Positions 1 through 9,672 of a DNA stretch of 64,000 nucleotides are shown in pieces (the stretch's first letter is position 1; the number at the start of each line of letters is the position of its first letter). The stretch spans positions 43,662 through 107,661 of the forward strand of contig BQKZ01001007.1 in assembly GCA_036244855.1 (NCBI GenBank), given 5' to 3'. This stretch comes from Temnopleurus reevesii. Lineage: Eukaryota; Echinodermata; Echinoidea; Temnopleuroida; Temnopleuridae. The notes beneath the pieces were generated by a model. That model was not told where the DNA came from and did not search any database. It saw nothing but the letters and a program-made list of their open reading frames with translations. The position numbers and the translations under genes were made by a program.

Positions 1-359
1 TCAGACTTGAATATGTTTTAACTTGGGTGTTGTCCATCTATATTTGAAATTTATGAATAGACAGAACAGGTGGGTATATATTGCTAATGCTGTTGACATT
101 TCATGTATTTTTTTAAAAGACATATTCAGTAAAACATGTCTATAGTGGCCACATAAGAGAAACATAAAAAGTGGCCTTGTAGACAGTGACCACTAAGACA
201 GGTTTGACTGTAATATAGCAAATTAATTCAGCAGTCATGAATATGTTGGAAATTGTGGTCTTCTAGTGTGCATTGAAAACTGATTCTTTTAATAGAAATC
301 AGTCATAAGGGAATACTTGAAAATGTACAGAAATACAAACCGTTCCAAAATGTGCACGA

Positions 360-565
360 CGTCAAAATTTGGAAGTGAATAATTCAACAGCTCAACAAAA
401 TTTAGAGCAAACATGACAACAAAAAGCACACTCCCATCCATTCACTTGTGATAAAAGCCTTGCATTCATATGAAATTACACCTCATACATATTTTGTGAT
501 GATTGGCATCTCTGTATGTAAAAACAGATGTAGCATTGGTGTTTGATAGTTGATTTGAACTTCAT
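360..565 (+). repeat. Dispersed repeat family, copy 1
   Basis: This stretch shares an ordered series of motifs with 4357-4505, 18665-18830 and, more weakly, 25670-25815 and 11514-11680. The series is GTGAATAA then CAACAGCTCAACAAA, a TCACTTGTGAT-like core, ATTCATATGAAAT and GGCATCTCTGTA. The copies are diverged and have no obvious coding capacity. The class of element is unknown. Confidence 0.5.
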
Positions 566-1611
566 GCTGTGTCACTGTTAGTACTCAACAGCTGTGAACT
601 GCACTGACATTTGGACCAGTTCTTTTGCAACAATATATGAAATGTTTTCTCTAATAACTTCCATTTTAGGGCAAACGTTAATTGTCCAGTAAATCAATAG
701 GAAACAAATACCGTAAAAACCGTGAAAGCATTGCCAGTCCAAAGGAATACACATCTTACAAGTTATACATAGAAATTTTTTTAAGGCTATGGTCATAAAT
801 TTACATCATGTTGATGAAGAACAACCAAATTATTTGTAAAGCTCATAAAAGCGAACACACTTGTCGTCTGCTTTTACTTAAAAAAGCTGTTTCGCGCTTT
901 ATGTTGATTACAGCTAGATTTTGTCGCTTACTAAGCCTTTATTTGCATCATAGGGTCAATTAAGTTGTGCAAATTAGTAATAAACCAATAAAATATTTTT
1001 GTTTAAAATTCTTTACTTCAATCACTGGCCAATCAAAGATATAATTGTTTTTGAAAACTATATTTTACTTTGTTGATATTGCATTATCCGCATACTTCTA
1101 ATTGTTACATGTAAGTATCATTAATTAGGTCCAGCATTGTTGAATATTACTTAGACTACTAGTACCTTAGTTGAATTGGATGTTTTTAGTACTTCAGGTA
1201 AATTGGATTACCACAAATCCAATTCAATCTGAAGTAGTCTAGATCTTGGAGTACTTAATTTGCAGTTTTTCAAAAGAGGGAGACATTGCATGAGTGAATG
1301 AAGTGTTTGCTTTGCACTTTATTAAGGGGTTAATGGGCTAATTTGTTTTCGGAGTACATTAATTAGACTGTATCAAGTGTATTGTTTTCCGCTAATGATA
1401 TTGAAGCGTAGCATTGAGAGTAATAGGTATCAGTGATGAGGGAGTATGGTGGTAATGAGAATGATAGGAATAAAAGTGATGACAAGGGCAGCGAGTGTTA
1501 GGTTACGAAAGACTATAAGAACGATTGGTATCAGTTCTTGAGCTGAATGGTTTGGTCTTTCTCACTGTCGTGATTTGATGAAATACCAAGGGAGGAAGAT
1601 ACTGAAAACGA

Positions 1612-1665
1612 TGATTGTGATGATGATGATGATATTGATGATGATGATGATGATGGTGATGATAT

Positions 1666-1706
<41 letters not shown>

Positions 1707-1880
1707 GTGGTGATGGTGATGGTGATGGGGATGGTCATGATGATGATGATGATGATGATGATGACGACGACGACGATGATGGAGACAATGATGGTGATCG
1801 TTATCATGAAGACGGTGATGATAGGGATGTTAATGATGGTGGTGGTAATGATAAGGATGAGGATAATTATGATATCAATA
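1612..1880. repeat. GAT trinucleotide array
   Basis: An almost pure run of GAT/GGT triplets with scattered interruptions. The open frames across it on both strands (poly-Met/Val and poly-Ile/Thr) come from the repeat and are not genes. Confidence 0.9.
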
Positions 1881-2673
1881 ATGATGAAGAACATATGACA
1901 TGATAAGAATGTTGGTTTGTTTTCCTTCATATGTAGAAAGACATTATGTAAAAGAACGTAGTAAAATCTCCCTTTTGGTCTTGTCCAATTGCAAAACAGT
2001 GGCATTGTAAAATGATGGATTCAAACATTCCATTATTTATTTGTAAAATTATCTATATATTGACCTACATACAGTGCGGCTTATTCAGGTGTGAGTCACC
2101 TGACAAACATGATAATTGCATATTTCTCAATAGAATAAAACCAACATGGACAATGAACGCTGAAACCTTTCATCGCTCCCTATTTGGTCTTGTCTTTTGC
2201 TCTTGTTAAATGATTGAAAACTAATAAATTGATGATTATTTACACGTTTCGGCGGTTTAAGTATTTGATCTTTATCGTGAAAATATGTGTAACACTGCTA
2301 CATATATCAGTTACATGTATGTAGACTGTTCCAATTGGTTTTATATCACTGTATATGTAGCCATGATGATTTTAAAATCTTGGCAACTAGATACAATAAT
2401 GAACATAAATGATAATTTTATTTTTATTTTATTATTATAACAAGCAATGAATGCACTTGTGCACATAACAGGTGTCGATTGCATATTGTAGATGTCTGAA
2501 TTTTAGGGGTTCTCATTTTAAATCTAAAATAGTTGTTTGGCAGAATTGGTAGAATTTGAATGATAGCAGAAAGTTAAATTGCAAATAGCAGTGAATATAA
2601 AACTGAATATGGGTATAACTAATTACAATTTTCTCTCTTCATTTTTTTCTTTCATTCCCCCCCCCCCCCCCCC

Positions 2674-2824
2674 NNNNNNNNNNNNNNNNNNNNNNNNNNN
2701 NNNNNNNNNNNNNNNNNNNNNNNNNNNNNNNNNNNNNNNNNNNNNNNNNNNNNNNNNNNNNNNNNNNNNNNNNNNNNNNNNNNNNNNNNNNNNNNNNNNN
2801 NNNNNNNNNNNNNNNNNNNNNNNN
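2674..2824. other. Assembly gap (151 N) next to a poly-C run
   Basis: A run of N directly follows about 17 C residues. The RXR splice acceptor at 2853 lies 29 bp after the gap, so the intron sequence before it is missing. Sequencing probably failed at the C homopolymer. Confidence 0.95.
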
Positions 2825-2853
2825 TATCTCTGGCTATTTTCCCACCACTACAG

Positions 2854-3033
2854 GCAAGCATTATGGCGTGTACAGTTGTGAAGGCTGCAAAGGGTTCTTC
2901 AAGAGGACGGTAAGGAAAGACCTCACGTACACGTGTCGAGACGAGAGGAACTGTATGGTGGATAAGAGACAGAGGAATCGATGCCAATATTGCCGTTATC
3001 AGAAGTGCTTGGGGATGGGCATGCGCAGAGAAG
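2854..3033 (+). CDS. RXR: RXR exon: C-terminal half of the DNA-binding domain
   Basis: This exon encodes most of the DNA-binding domain of a retinoid X receptor, a nuclear receptor that dimerises and binds AGGTCA half-sites. It begins with [18 protein letters not shown], where CEGCKG is the P-box that reads the half-site. It continues through the second zinc finger with the C-x5-C-x9-C-x2-C spacing (CRDERNC, then CQYC) and ends in the linker at GMGMRRE. The acceptor is a pyrimidine-rich tract ending CACTACAG, and the donor is AAG|GTAAGA. The exon starts after one base of a Gly codon and ends with one base of an Ala codon, matching the next exon. The D-box reads RDERN, slightly different from vertebrate RDNKD. 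The first zinc finger and the A/B domain are not in the window. Confidence 0.95.
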
Positions 3034-3068
3034 GTAAGAAGAAAGGATCCTCATTCTTTTGTGTAATA

Positions 3069-3243
3069 CAGTGGAACGTCGTTATAAAGAGGTCAAATAT
3101 AGCAAGATACCTGTTATACAAGGTGATTTTATTTGTCCCAGCTCTTTATAGTTCTTTGTTCATTTACCCTTATATAGTGAGGAACCTGATATAATAAGGT
3201 AGTTTTCATGGTCCCAAGGACCTCGTTATAAGAGGTTTCACTG
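3069..3243. mobile_element. pogo/Tigger-like short inverted-repeat element
   Basis: The ends are CAGTGGAACGTCGTTATAA and, inverted, CTCGTTATAAGAGGTTTCACTG. TA dinucleotides flank both sides, as expected for Tc1/mariner/pogo target duplication. It has no coding capacity and lies 35 bp after the RXR exon donor. Confidence 0.7.
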
Positions 3244-3544
3244 TACTAGCAATTCCACGGCTCTGTCACATTCGTGTCGCTAACAGGGAGTGCATGTCAT
3301 GATGAAACTCCTTGAAATTTGAAATATGTGTTACAGATCCTATTTGATTCATATGTCTTGAATTTCAGTGAATTTCAATGAATAGTTTTCAAGATATTCA
3401 CCTTCATGGGTTTAACGAACATGACACCTTTGTGGAATTGCCCTCTTGCTCAGATATAGCACATTAATAGTACATGTAAATGTGTTTGTTGCTAAATTAG
3501 CATCATTGATATGCTGGCGTCAAGTCTAAGCTGATCGGCCTCAC

Positions 3545-3710
3545 ACCGTAGACCTTAGCGGTGTTTAATCAAGATAAGAAAGACGTTACGAACAACTGAT
3601 ATCCATTCTTTCACTCAATACCTTTTGATATTACGTGTATTCAGCACCAGAACTAATACCAGTCCTTAGATTCTTCGTAACTTTGTGAAACAGCACCCTA
3701 GTAAAATGCT
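3545..3710. repeat. Palindromic repeat family (AAGATAAGAAAGAC type)
   Basis: Inverted ends carry ATCAAGATAAGAAAGACGTT and, on the other side, CTTCGTAACTTTGTGAAACA. Related copies lie near 11250-11420, 16268-16436, 23463-23590, 40495-40633, 55487-55625 and 56037-56178. This looks like a MITE family. No transposase is visible. Confidence 0.55.
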
Positions 3711-3884
3711 TCCCGATGAACCGGATGCCAAACATATCAATCATAGAACAGCTTCGATCAGAGATTTCACCCGTGAATTTTAATGTTTCGTGATCACGAT
3801 TCTACAGACTCTCCTGGAGTAAAATTGAGAATAGTGTGGGGTGAGTATGCCAATTGATAAAGGTCATAATTTTTTCTTGTTCTT

Positions 3885-4112
3885 GTTCTTCTTCAGCAAG
3901 AAATTCATCCACACTGTGCTGCACTCTACCCAGGTGAAAAATGGGTACCTGGCAGGAATTTATTCCTTAGAATGCCTAAGCGCCTAACTGGCTTGCTCGG
4001 CAGTTATAGCCAGGGTAATAATATGGTACCTAGTATCAAGCGCAGTAGAGTATATGCATATAGTGATTGCGCTATATAAATGGACCTATTATTATTCTTA
4101 TTATTATTCTTG
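3885..4112 (+). mobile_element. 5'-truncated SINE ending just before an RXR exon
   Basis: This shares the body of the SINE family seen complete at 18345 and 9121: TTCAGCAAGAAATTCATCCA, then a GGGTACCTGG motif, then GCGCTATATAAATG and a TTATTATTC tail. The tRNA-like head is missing. The A/T-rich tail ends about 22 bp before the exon at 4135 and forms much of that exon's upstream pyrimidine-containing region. Confidence 0.75.
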
Positions 4113-4134
4113 TTTTCTGGGGTTTCTGGGGTAG

Positions 4135-4286
4135 CCGTACAGGAGGAGAGGCAACGCAAGGACAAACCTACAGGAGATAGTCAGGTTGAGAGTACGAGTG
4201 GAGCAAGTAATGATATGCCGGTAGAAAAGATCTTGGAAGCTGAGCTAGCGGTAGAACCCAACCACGGGCCTTATGTAGACACGCCG
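4135..4286 (+). CDS. RXR: RXR exon: hinge and start of the ligand-binding domain
   Basis: The reading is [11 protein letters not shown], the canonical continuation of the RXR DNA-binding domain (T-box and hinge). A Ser/Thr-rich linker follows, then [18 protein letters not shown], which matches helix 1 of the RXR ligand-binding domain. The acceptor is TGGGGTAG|CC and the donor is CCG|GTAAGT. The phase joins the 2854-3033 exon (one base in) and leaves phase 0. The acceptor has a weak, G-containing pyrimidine tract and directly follows a SINE tail. The unit forms one transcript with its + strand neighbours. Confidence 0.93.
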
Positions 4287-4356
4287 GTAAGTCATGGTAG
4301 TTACCATTTTGTAGAGTTCCCAACTGTTCCAGAATATGTATGGGGTGCAGATTAAA

Positions 4357-4505
4357 AAGTGAATAATGCAACAGCTGGACAAATGTCAGAGCAAGCATGA
4401 TAACGATAACCATACACTCAAGACAATCACTTGAGATGAAAACATGTAATTCATATGAAATATATATCTCAGGCATATTCTTGACTGGTTGGCAGCTCTA
4501 ATTTT
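4357..4505 (+). repeat. Dispersed repeat family, copy 2
   Basis: Same motif order as 360-565: AAGTGAATAATGCAACAGCT, a TCACTTGAGATGAAAA core, ATTCATATGAAAT, then GGCAGCTCT. It is intronic, in the same orientation as copy 1. Confidence 0.5.
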
Positions 4506-4916
4506 GTAGGCTCAATGAATGGAGTGTCTCCCTCGTGATCTGAGGCTTGTGTGTTGGAGCCCCAATCATATCATACCAAAAGATGTCAAGATAGCAGTTG
4601 CTACTTGCTACTGTATTTGAAAGAATGTAGGAAAGTCAATTTAGACCTGCCACTTGGCTGCCAGGCCCACGCTAAGTGACGGGAGAAAAATATAATTCAA
4701 ACAATAAACTGCGGACTTTATTTTACAAAACATTATTCTTGCGGAAATTGTCTCTTGTGAAATATCCTTATTTTAGCTTCGGATAATTGAGTGAAAAGTT
4801 AAAAACAAGAGTAAATCATGTGAACACTTTTGGAAATTTGATAATTACTCGATTTCCGAATGCATTTACGGTGCAGTAATGTATCACTGAGATTGTTTCT
4901 TTATTTTCTTCTACAG

Positions 4917-5043
4917 CGTGATCCTGTGACAAACATTTGCCAAGCTGCTGACAAACAACTCTTCACCTTAGTAGAGTGGGCTAAGAGAATCCCACACTTT
5001 ACAGAACTGCCATTAGATGATCAGGTTACCCTCCTTAGAGCAG
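4917..5043 (+). CDS. RXR: RXR exon: ligand-binding domain helices 3-5
   Basis: The exon encodes [20 protein letters not shown] and then [20 protein letters not shown] followed by RAG. This is the nuclear-receptor signature region from helix 3 to the start of helix 5, which forms one wall of the coactivator groove. The acceptor is TTCTTCTACAG|CG in phase 0. The donor is GCAG|GTGTGT, leaving one base of the Gly codon completed by GT at the next exon. The last ~64 bp of this exon have been copied repeatedly into the following intron. If the intron is retained, the frame runs into a Gly/Asp-rich tail and stops at 5151-5153, so the product would lack the rest of the ligand pocket and AF-2. Confidence 0.95.
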
Positions 5044-5900
5044 GTGTGTATCGTGATGATGATGGTGGTGCTGGTGGTGGTAGTGGTGGTGATTCGGGGT
5101 GTAGAGATGATGGACATGATGATGGGTGTGGTATTGGTGGTGTATGGGACTAAGAGAATCCCACACTTTACAGAACTGCCATTAGATAATCAGGTTACTC
5201 TCCTCAGAGCAGGTATATATTGTGGTGGTGGTGCTTATGATGATGATGGTGATGATGGTGGTGCTGGTGATGGTGATTAGGGGTGTAGAGATGATGGACA
5301 TGATAATGGGTACGGTATTGATGGTGGAAGGCACCAGGAGAATCTCACACTTACAGAACTGCCATTAGATGATCAGGATACTCTCCTTAGAGCAGGTAGG
5401 TATGGTGATGATGGTGTTAGTGGTGGTAGTGATAGTGGTAATGGAAGGGGGTTGTGTCTTATGGAGGGAATAGAGATGATGGTATTGGTATTGACGGTGA
5501 AAGGCACCAGGAGAATCCCACACTTTGCAGAACCCCCATTTGATGATCAGGTTACCCTTCTTAGAGCAGGTGTGTATGGTGATGATGGTGGTGGTGGTGC
5601 TGGTGGTGGGAGAGGGTGGAGGAAGAGATGTTGGTTGTCATGATGATGTGTATGGTATTAGTGGTGGAAGGCACCAGAAGAATCCCACACTTTGCAGAAC
5701 CCCCATTAGATGATCAGGTTACCCTCCTTAGCGCAGATGTATATCGTGTATTGTGGTGGGAGGAGCCAGAAGAACCATACACTTCGCAATGCATGATGGT
5801 TCGAGGGTGTTTCATGAAACTTTTTGCCCGAGACAAGCAGTCCTTCTCCAACAGTTACCATACATGAAACGCCTTTCAAGTTAAGCTCCTCAGAGCAGGT
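5044..5900 (+). repeat. Exon-derived minisatellite, first block
   Basis: Copies of the 3' end of the 4917-5043 exon (AGAATCCCACACTTTACAGA through TTAGAGCAG) recur at about 5150-5213, 5333-5394, 5506-5570 and 5670-5735. A degenerate remnant lies near 5876-5900. Spacers of GGT/GAT-rich DNA separate them. Most copies keep GCAG|GTRTRT donors, but the copy ending at 5735 has AT instead of GT. One copy (5333) has lost a T and is frameshifted, one changes DD to DN, and two change FTELPL to FAEPP. No copy has a convincing upstream acceptor. Confidence 0.92.
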
Positions 5901-6133
5901 ATGTTTGAAGATAATAATGAAGCTGATGAAGATAATGGTGGTGTTGGTGGTAGTGGTGTTGAGGATGGTGGAAGTGGAGGAGAGATTGTCTTTGAGATAA
6001 TGGTGATGGTAATGGTGACAGTGGTTGGGACGATGAAGCTTACATATCTACTTTGCATAGTGCTTGCTTGTCACTAGTCCCTCATAGTTATTGCAGAAGA
6101 TGACATTATTACGATCATGATCATTTATCCGTA
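5901..6133 (+). other. Contig end allelic to 7735-8190
   Basis: From GTATGTTTGAAG onward this matches 7734 onward, including the stretch TTGCTTGTCACTAGTCCCTC. The final 33 bases also overlap the contig start at 13166 with about three mismatches. This end should therefore join 13166, making 6135-12131 the alternative allele. No coding sequence is present. Confidence 0.75.
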
Positions 6134-6134
6134 N
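6134..6134. other. Single-N contig join
   Basis: One N separates allelic sequence (left) from the interior of the exon-derived repeat array (right). The sequence is not contiguous across it. Confidence 0.85.
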
Positions 6135-7735
6135 TGGTGGTAGTGGTGGTGGTGCTGGTGATGGTGGTGGGAGAGGGTGGGGGTTTGAGATGATGATAGA
6201 GATGGATGTTGGGGTGGAGAAGAGATGGTGCTTGTCGTGATTATATGTACGGTATTGGTGGTGGAAGGTGTCAAGACAATCATACACTTGTACAGAACTG
6301 CCATTAGATGATCAGTTTACCCTCCTTAGAGCAGGTATGTATGGTGGTGGTGGTGGTGGTGGTGGTGATGGTGGTGGTGTTGATGGTGGTGCTGGTGATG
6401 GTGGTGGTGATTGGGGGTGTAGAGATGATGGTCGTGATGATGTGTACGGTATTGGTAGTGGAAGGGTTCAAGATAATCCCACACTTTACAGAACTGCCAT
6501 TAGATGATCAGGTTACTCTCCTCAGAGCAGGTATGTATTGTGGTGGTGGTGGTGGTGGTGGTGGTGGTGGTGGTGGTGGTGGTGGGGCTGGTGATGTTGA
6601 TTAGGGGTGTAGAGATGATGGTGATTTGGGGTGTAGAGATGATGGACATGATAATGGGTGTGGTATTGGTGGTGGAAGAAGACAAAAGAATCTCACACTT
6701 TACAGAACTGCCATTAGATGATCAGGTTACCCTCCTTAGAGCAGGTATGTGTGGTGGTGGTGTTGCTGCTGGTGGTGGTGGTGGTGGTGGTGGTGGTGAT
6801 TAGGGGTGTAGAGATGATGGTGATTTGGGGTGTAGAGATGATGGTCATGATGATGGGTATGGTGTTGTTAGTGGAAGGGTTCAAGATAATCACACTTTAC
6901 AGAACTGCCATTAGATGATCAGGTTACCCTTCTTAGAGCAGGTATGTGTAGTGGTGGTGATGGTGTTGGTAGTGCTTGTGGTGCTGGTGGTGATGGTGGT
7001 GATGTTGATGTGTATGGTATTAATAGTGGAAGAGGCTATTAAAGAGAATCACACACGTAAGATAACTCTCATTATTTGATCAGGTTACCCTCCTTAGCCA
7101 GGTGTGTACTATGGTTGTGGTGGTAATGATGAGAGGGGGTAGTTGATGGTATGGTAGAAGAGTGATGGAAGGGTCGGTATGTATGATGGTGATTTTTGTA
7201 GGGGGAGGTAGAGATTGTGTAATACATTTGTGTGGGATGAGGTAGGGTGTGTGTGTGTGTGGTGTGGGAGTAGAGATTGTGGTCATGATGATGTGTATGG
7301 TGTTGGTAGGGGAAGGGGCCAAGAGAATCACAAACTTTACAGAACTGCCATTAGATGACCAGGTTACCCTTCTTAGAGCAGGTATGTGTAGTGGTGATGG
7401 TGGTGATGATGATGGTGATTAGGGGTGTAGAGATGATGGTCATGATGATGGGTGTGGTCTTGGTAGTGGAAGGGGCCAAGAGAATCACACACTTCAAAGA
7501 ACTGCCATTAGATGATCAAGTTACTCTCCTTAGAGCAGGTATGTATCGTGGTGGGAGGGGCTAGGAGAACCACACACTTCACAATGCATGATGGTTCGAG
7601 GGTGTTTTATGAAGCTTTCGCCTGAGACAAGCAGTCCTTCTCTGACAGTTACCATAGCAACAGTCAGTGCCAATAAGCTGTCGCTGGCAAGAAGCTTCAT
7701 GAAACGCCTTTCAGGTTACCCTCCTCAGAGAAGGT
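6135..7735 (+). repeat. Exon-derived minisatellite, second block
   Basis: Seven further copies of the RXR exon 3' end lie at about 6273-6333, 6468-6530, 6684-6746, 6880-6940, 7040-7102 (degenerate), 7318-7382 and 7480-7547. A fragment lies at 7712-7733. They alternate with GGT-rich spacers and GGGGTGTAGAGATGATGG blocks, with a period of roughly 160-220 bp. Nearly all keep GAGCAG|GTATGT, a strong 5' splice site. Several read TTAGATGATCAGGTTACCCT unchanged, so the units are recent or homogenised. Confidence 0.92.
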
Positions 7736-7859
7736 ATGTTTGAAGATGATAATGAACCTGATAAAGATGATGGTGGTGTTGGTGGTAGTGGTGTTGAGGA
7801 TAGTGGTAGTGGAGGAGAGATTGTCTTTGAGGTGATGATGATGGTAGTGGTGACAGTGG

Positions 7860-8076
7860 AAAGGAAAGGATGTAGTTTAGAGGCGTGTATCATTCAATTC
7901 TGAATATTTACGCCAGAAGAAGAAGAGAAAAGGAGGATCGCCATCTTAACGTCTCCGAAAGATGGTATGCGACTAGTCTTCGAACCCACAGGCAGGACTT
8001 AACCCAAGTCTATGACTGTCCTGAACAGCTTGATTTCAGACGCACGCCACGACGCCTCAGTCAGACGCCTCAGTGG
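7860..8076. mobile_element. 217-bp insertion present in one allele only
   Basis: The allelic contig reads GTGACAGTGGTTGGGACGAT without interruption near 6017-6036. Here the same sequence is split, with CAGTGG on both sides (7854-7859 and 8071-8076). That is the pattern of an insertion with a 6-bp target duplication. The inserted DNA contains TCTTCGAACCCACAGGCAGG, possibly an inverted tRNA-like box. The family is unknown. Confidence 0.7.
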
Positions 8077-8206
8077 TTGGGATGATGAAGCGTATATATC
8101 TACTTTGCATAGTGCTTGCTTGTCACTAGTCCCTCATTGTAAAAGAGGATATTATTACGATCATGATCGTTTATCTGTATCTCTTCATATCATCTCTCGA
8201 TACCAG

Positions 8207-8431
8207 GTTGGAACGAGCTGTTGATTGCAGCCTTCTCACATCGCTCCATCCAAGTAAAAGACGGCATCCTACTAGCCACCGGTCTGCACGTCCATCGTAA
8301 CAGCGCCCACAGTGCTGGGGTTGGTACCATCTTTGACAGGGTCCTCACCGAGCTCGTTGCTAAGATGAGAGAGATGAAGATGGATAAGACTGAACTGGGA
8401 TGTCTCAGAGCCATTGTCCTCTTCAACCCAG
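8207..8431 (+). CDS. RXR: RXR exon: ligand-binding domain helices 5-8 (allele A)
   Basis: The Gly codon is completed by GT, then comes [20 protein letters not shown], then [19 protein letters not shown] and a segment ending LRAIVLFNP. By alignment to human RXR alpha this carries the pocket residues Phe313, Arg316 (which pairs with the retinoid carboxylate) and Ala327. The human Ser312 position is Ala. The acceptor is GATACCAG|GTTGG and the donor is CCAG|GTGAGC, leaving one base of an Asp codon. The exon is 97.8% identical to 13222-13446 (five differences) and is judged to be the allelic copy of that exon rather than an additional exon. Confidence 0.93.
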
Positions 8432-9120
8432 GTGAGCAGAGATTTATTTGTAGTCGGGAATCTCATTCTACCTGAAAAACCGGGAAAATCTGGAAAATTA
8501 GTTCCACCTTTTTCAGTCAGGGGAAAGGGTCAAGGAATTTTGTTTTTAATAGTAGGAATGCTGTGGTAATTCAGGATTCATCAAAGTATGTTGAAATGAG
8601 TGAATTGTGTTGCAGAGATTTGCTTGTAGTCGGGAATCTCATCTGAAAAGCCCGGAAAATCTGGAAAATTATCTGGAAAATTAGTTCCAATTTTGCCAGT
8701 CAGGGAATTTGATATGTATCTCTCAAAATAAGGAAAAATCATGGAATTTTGTTTCCCTCAAATAGTGGAAAAGCTGTGGTATTTGAGGATTCATCAAAGT
8801 ATGTTGAAATGAGTGAATTAGGTTGACACATAAGTATCACGGAATTAAAAAAAAATATGAGAGAAATATCTTTCAAAAATCAAGGAATGCGTTTCTCCTC
8901 AAATAGTGGGAATACCTGACCAGACAAGCTCATTTATTAACTTATTTTAACAAGAAAACCAGATGAAAACTCTGGGGCACATTTATCTTTTTGTATGTTG
9001 ATAAGGAAAATGCTCTTATTAGAATTGAGAAAATACCTGAACGAAACTTTGAATATCGTTTGAGAATGTTTGGAGATTTTTTTTATTGTTGGAATTATAT
9101 CGCAATATCCATCATCATAC
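8432..9120 (+). repeat. RXR last intron with an internal tandem duplication
   Basis: The block starting GAGATTTATTTGTAGTCGGG at about 8440 recurs at about 8617 as GAGATTTGCTTGTAGTCGGG, then decays by about 8930, giving roughly two and a half units of 180-200 bp. The same structure is at 13455-13945 in the other allele. No coding sequence is present. Confidence 0.75.
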
Positions 9121-9400
9121 TGACCGAGGTGCCGTGAGGAAGTGGTTTTGACTCTCGCCGTTCAAATCGTAGGTTCAAATCTCACCCATGGTGTTAATTT
9201 CCTTCAGCAAGAAATTTATCCACATTGTGCTGCACTCAACGCAGGTGAGGTGAATGGGTACCTGGTAGGAATATTTATTCTTTGAAATGCCATGTGCGCT
9301 GGTGTAAGCCGGGCTAATAATAATGCAAAGCGCCTTGAGCACTCTGCAGAGTGGATACATGCACTATATAATTTGCATCTATTATCATCATTATCATAAA
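9121..9400 (+). mobile_element. SINE ending just before the RXR terminal exon
   Basis: This is a full element of the local SINE family. It has a tRNA-like head (GTGAGGAAGTGGTTTTGACT, then a B-box-like GGTTCAAATCTC), a conserved body (TTCAGCAAGAAATTTATCCA; GTGAATGGGTACCTGGTAGG; CAAAGCGCCTTGAGCACTCT) and an ATTATCATC tail. The tail ends about 22 bp before the exon acceptor at 9421. An identical copy is at 14137-14416 in the other allele. Confidence 0.85.
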
Positions 9401-9421
9401 TCCTTCCTTTATCTCTCTCAG

Positions 9422-9672
9422 ATGCGAAGAACCTTACATCGGTACAAAAGGTTGAGGAGCTACGGGAGAAGGTTTACGCCTCGCTGGAAGAATACTGCCG
9501 TAACCAGTACACAGAGGAACCCGGTCGGTTTGCTAAGCTCCTTCTCAGACTCCCTGCCCTGCGCTCCATCGGTCTCAAATGCTTGGAGCATCTCTTTTTC
9601 TTCAAACTCATTGGAGACACGCCCATCGATACCTTCCTCATGGAGATGCTTGAAGCCCCCAATAACAGTTGA
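9422..9672 (+). CDS. RXR: RXR terminal coding exon with AF-2 (allele A)
   Basis: The exon encodes the end of the ligand-binding domain: [15 protein letters not shown], then [20 protein letters not shown] and [20 protein letters not shown], ending in [11 protein letters not shown] and [23 protein letters not shown] is the dimer-forming helix 10/11, and the Cys and His of KCLEH match human Cys432 and His435 in the ligand pocket. FLMEML is the AF-2 helix 12 that recruits coactivators. The acceptor is TTTATCTCTCTCAG|AT, in phase with the preceding exon. The exon differs from 14438-14688 at five positions, all synonymous, so it is the allelic copy. Confidence 0.95.

Larger units (their letters stand above)
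1..2673. other. Non-coding flank upstream of the first visible RXR exon
   Basis: No exon was recognised here. The first zinc-finger exon of RXR, which should precede the one at 2854, is not visible, so this is probably RXR intron with the 5' exons outside the window. The stretch holds a fragment at about 125-212 related to the inverted-repeat element at 54275, a dispersed repeat at 360-565, an imperfect palindrome near 1150-1240 and a GAT array at 1612-1880. It ends in a run of C against an assembly gap. Confidence 0.55.

Noticed and set aside
1562..2005. Poly-Ile and poly-Met open frames on both strands
   Set aside because: They are translations of the GAT/ATC trinucleotide array.
2579..2987. 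Open frames running through the N gap
   Set aside because: The N run artificially extends them. Only the RXR frame from 2854 is supported.
5017..6803. Gly/Val/Asp-rich frames containing RXR-like segments
   Set aside because: They read through the exon-derived minisatellite. The RXR segments are copies of one exon end, not separate genes or extra domains.
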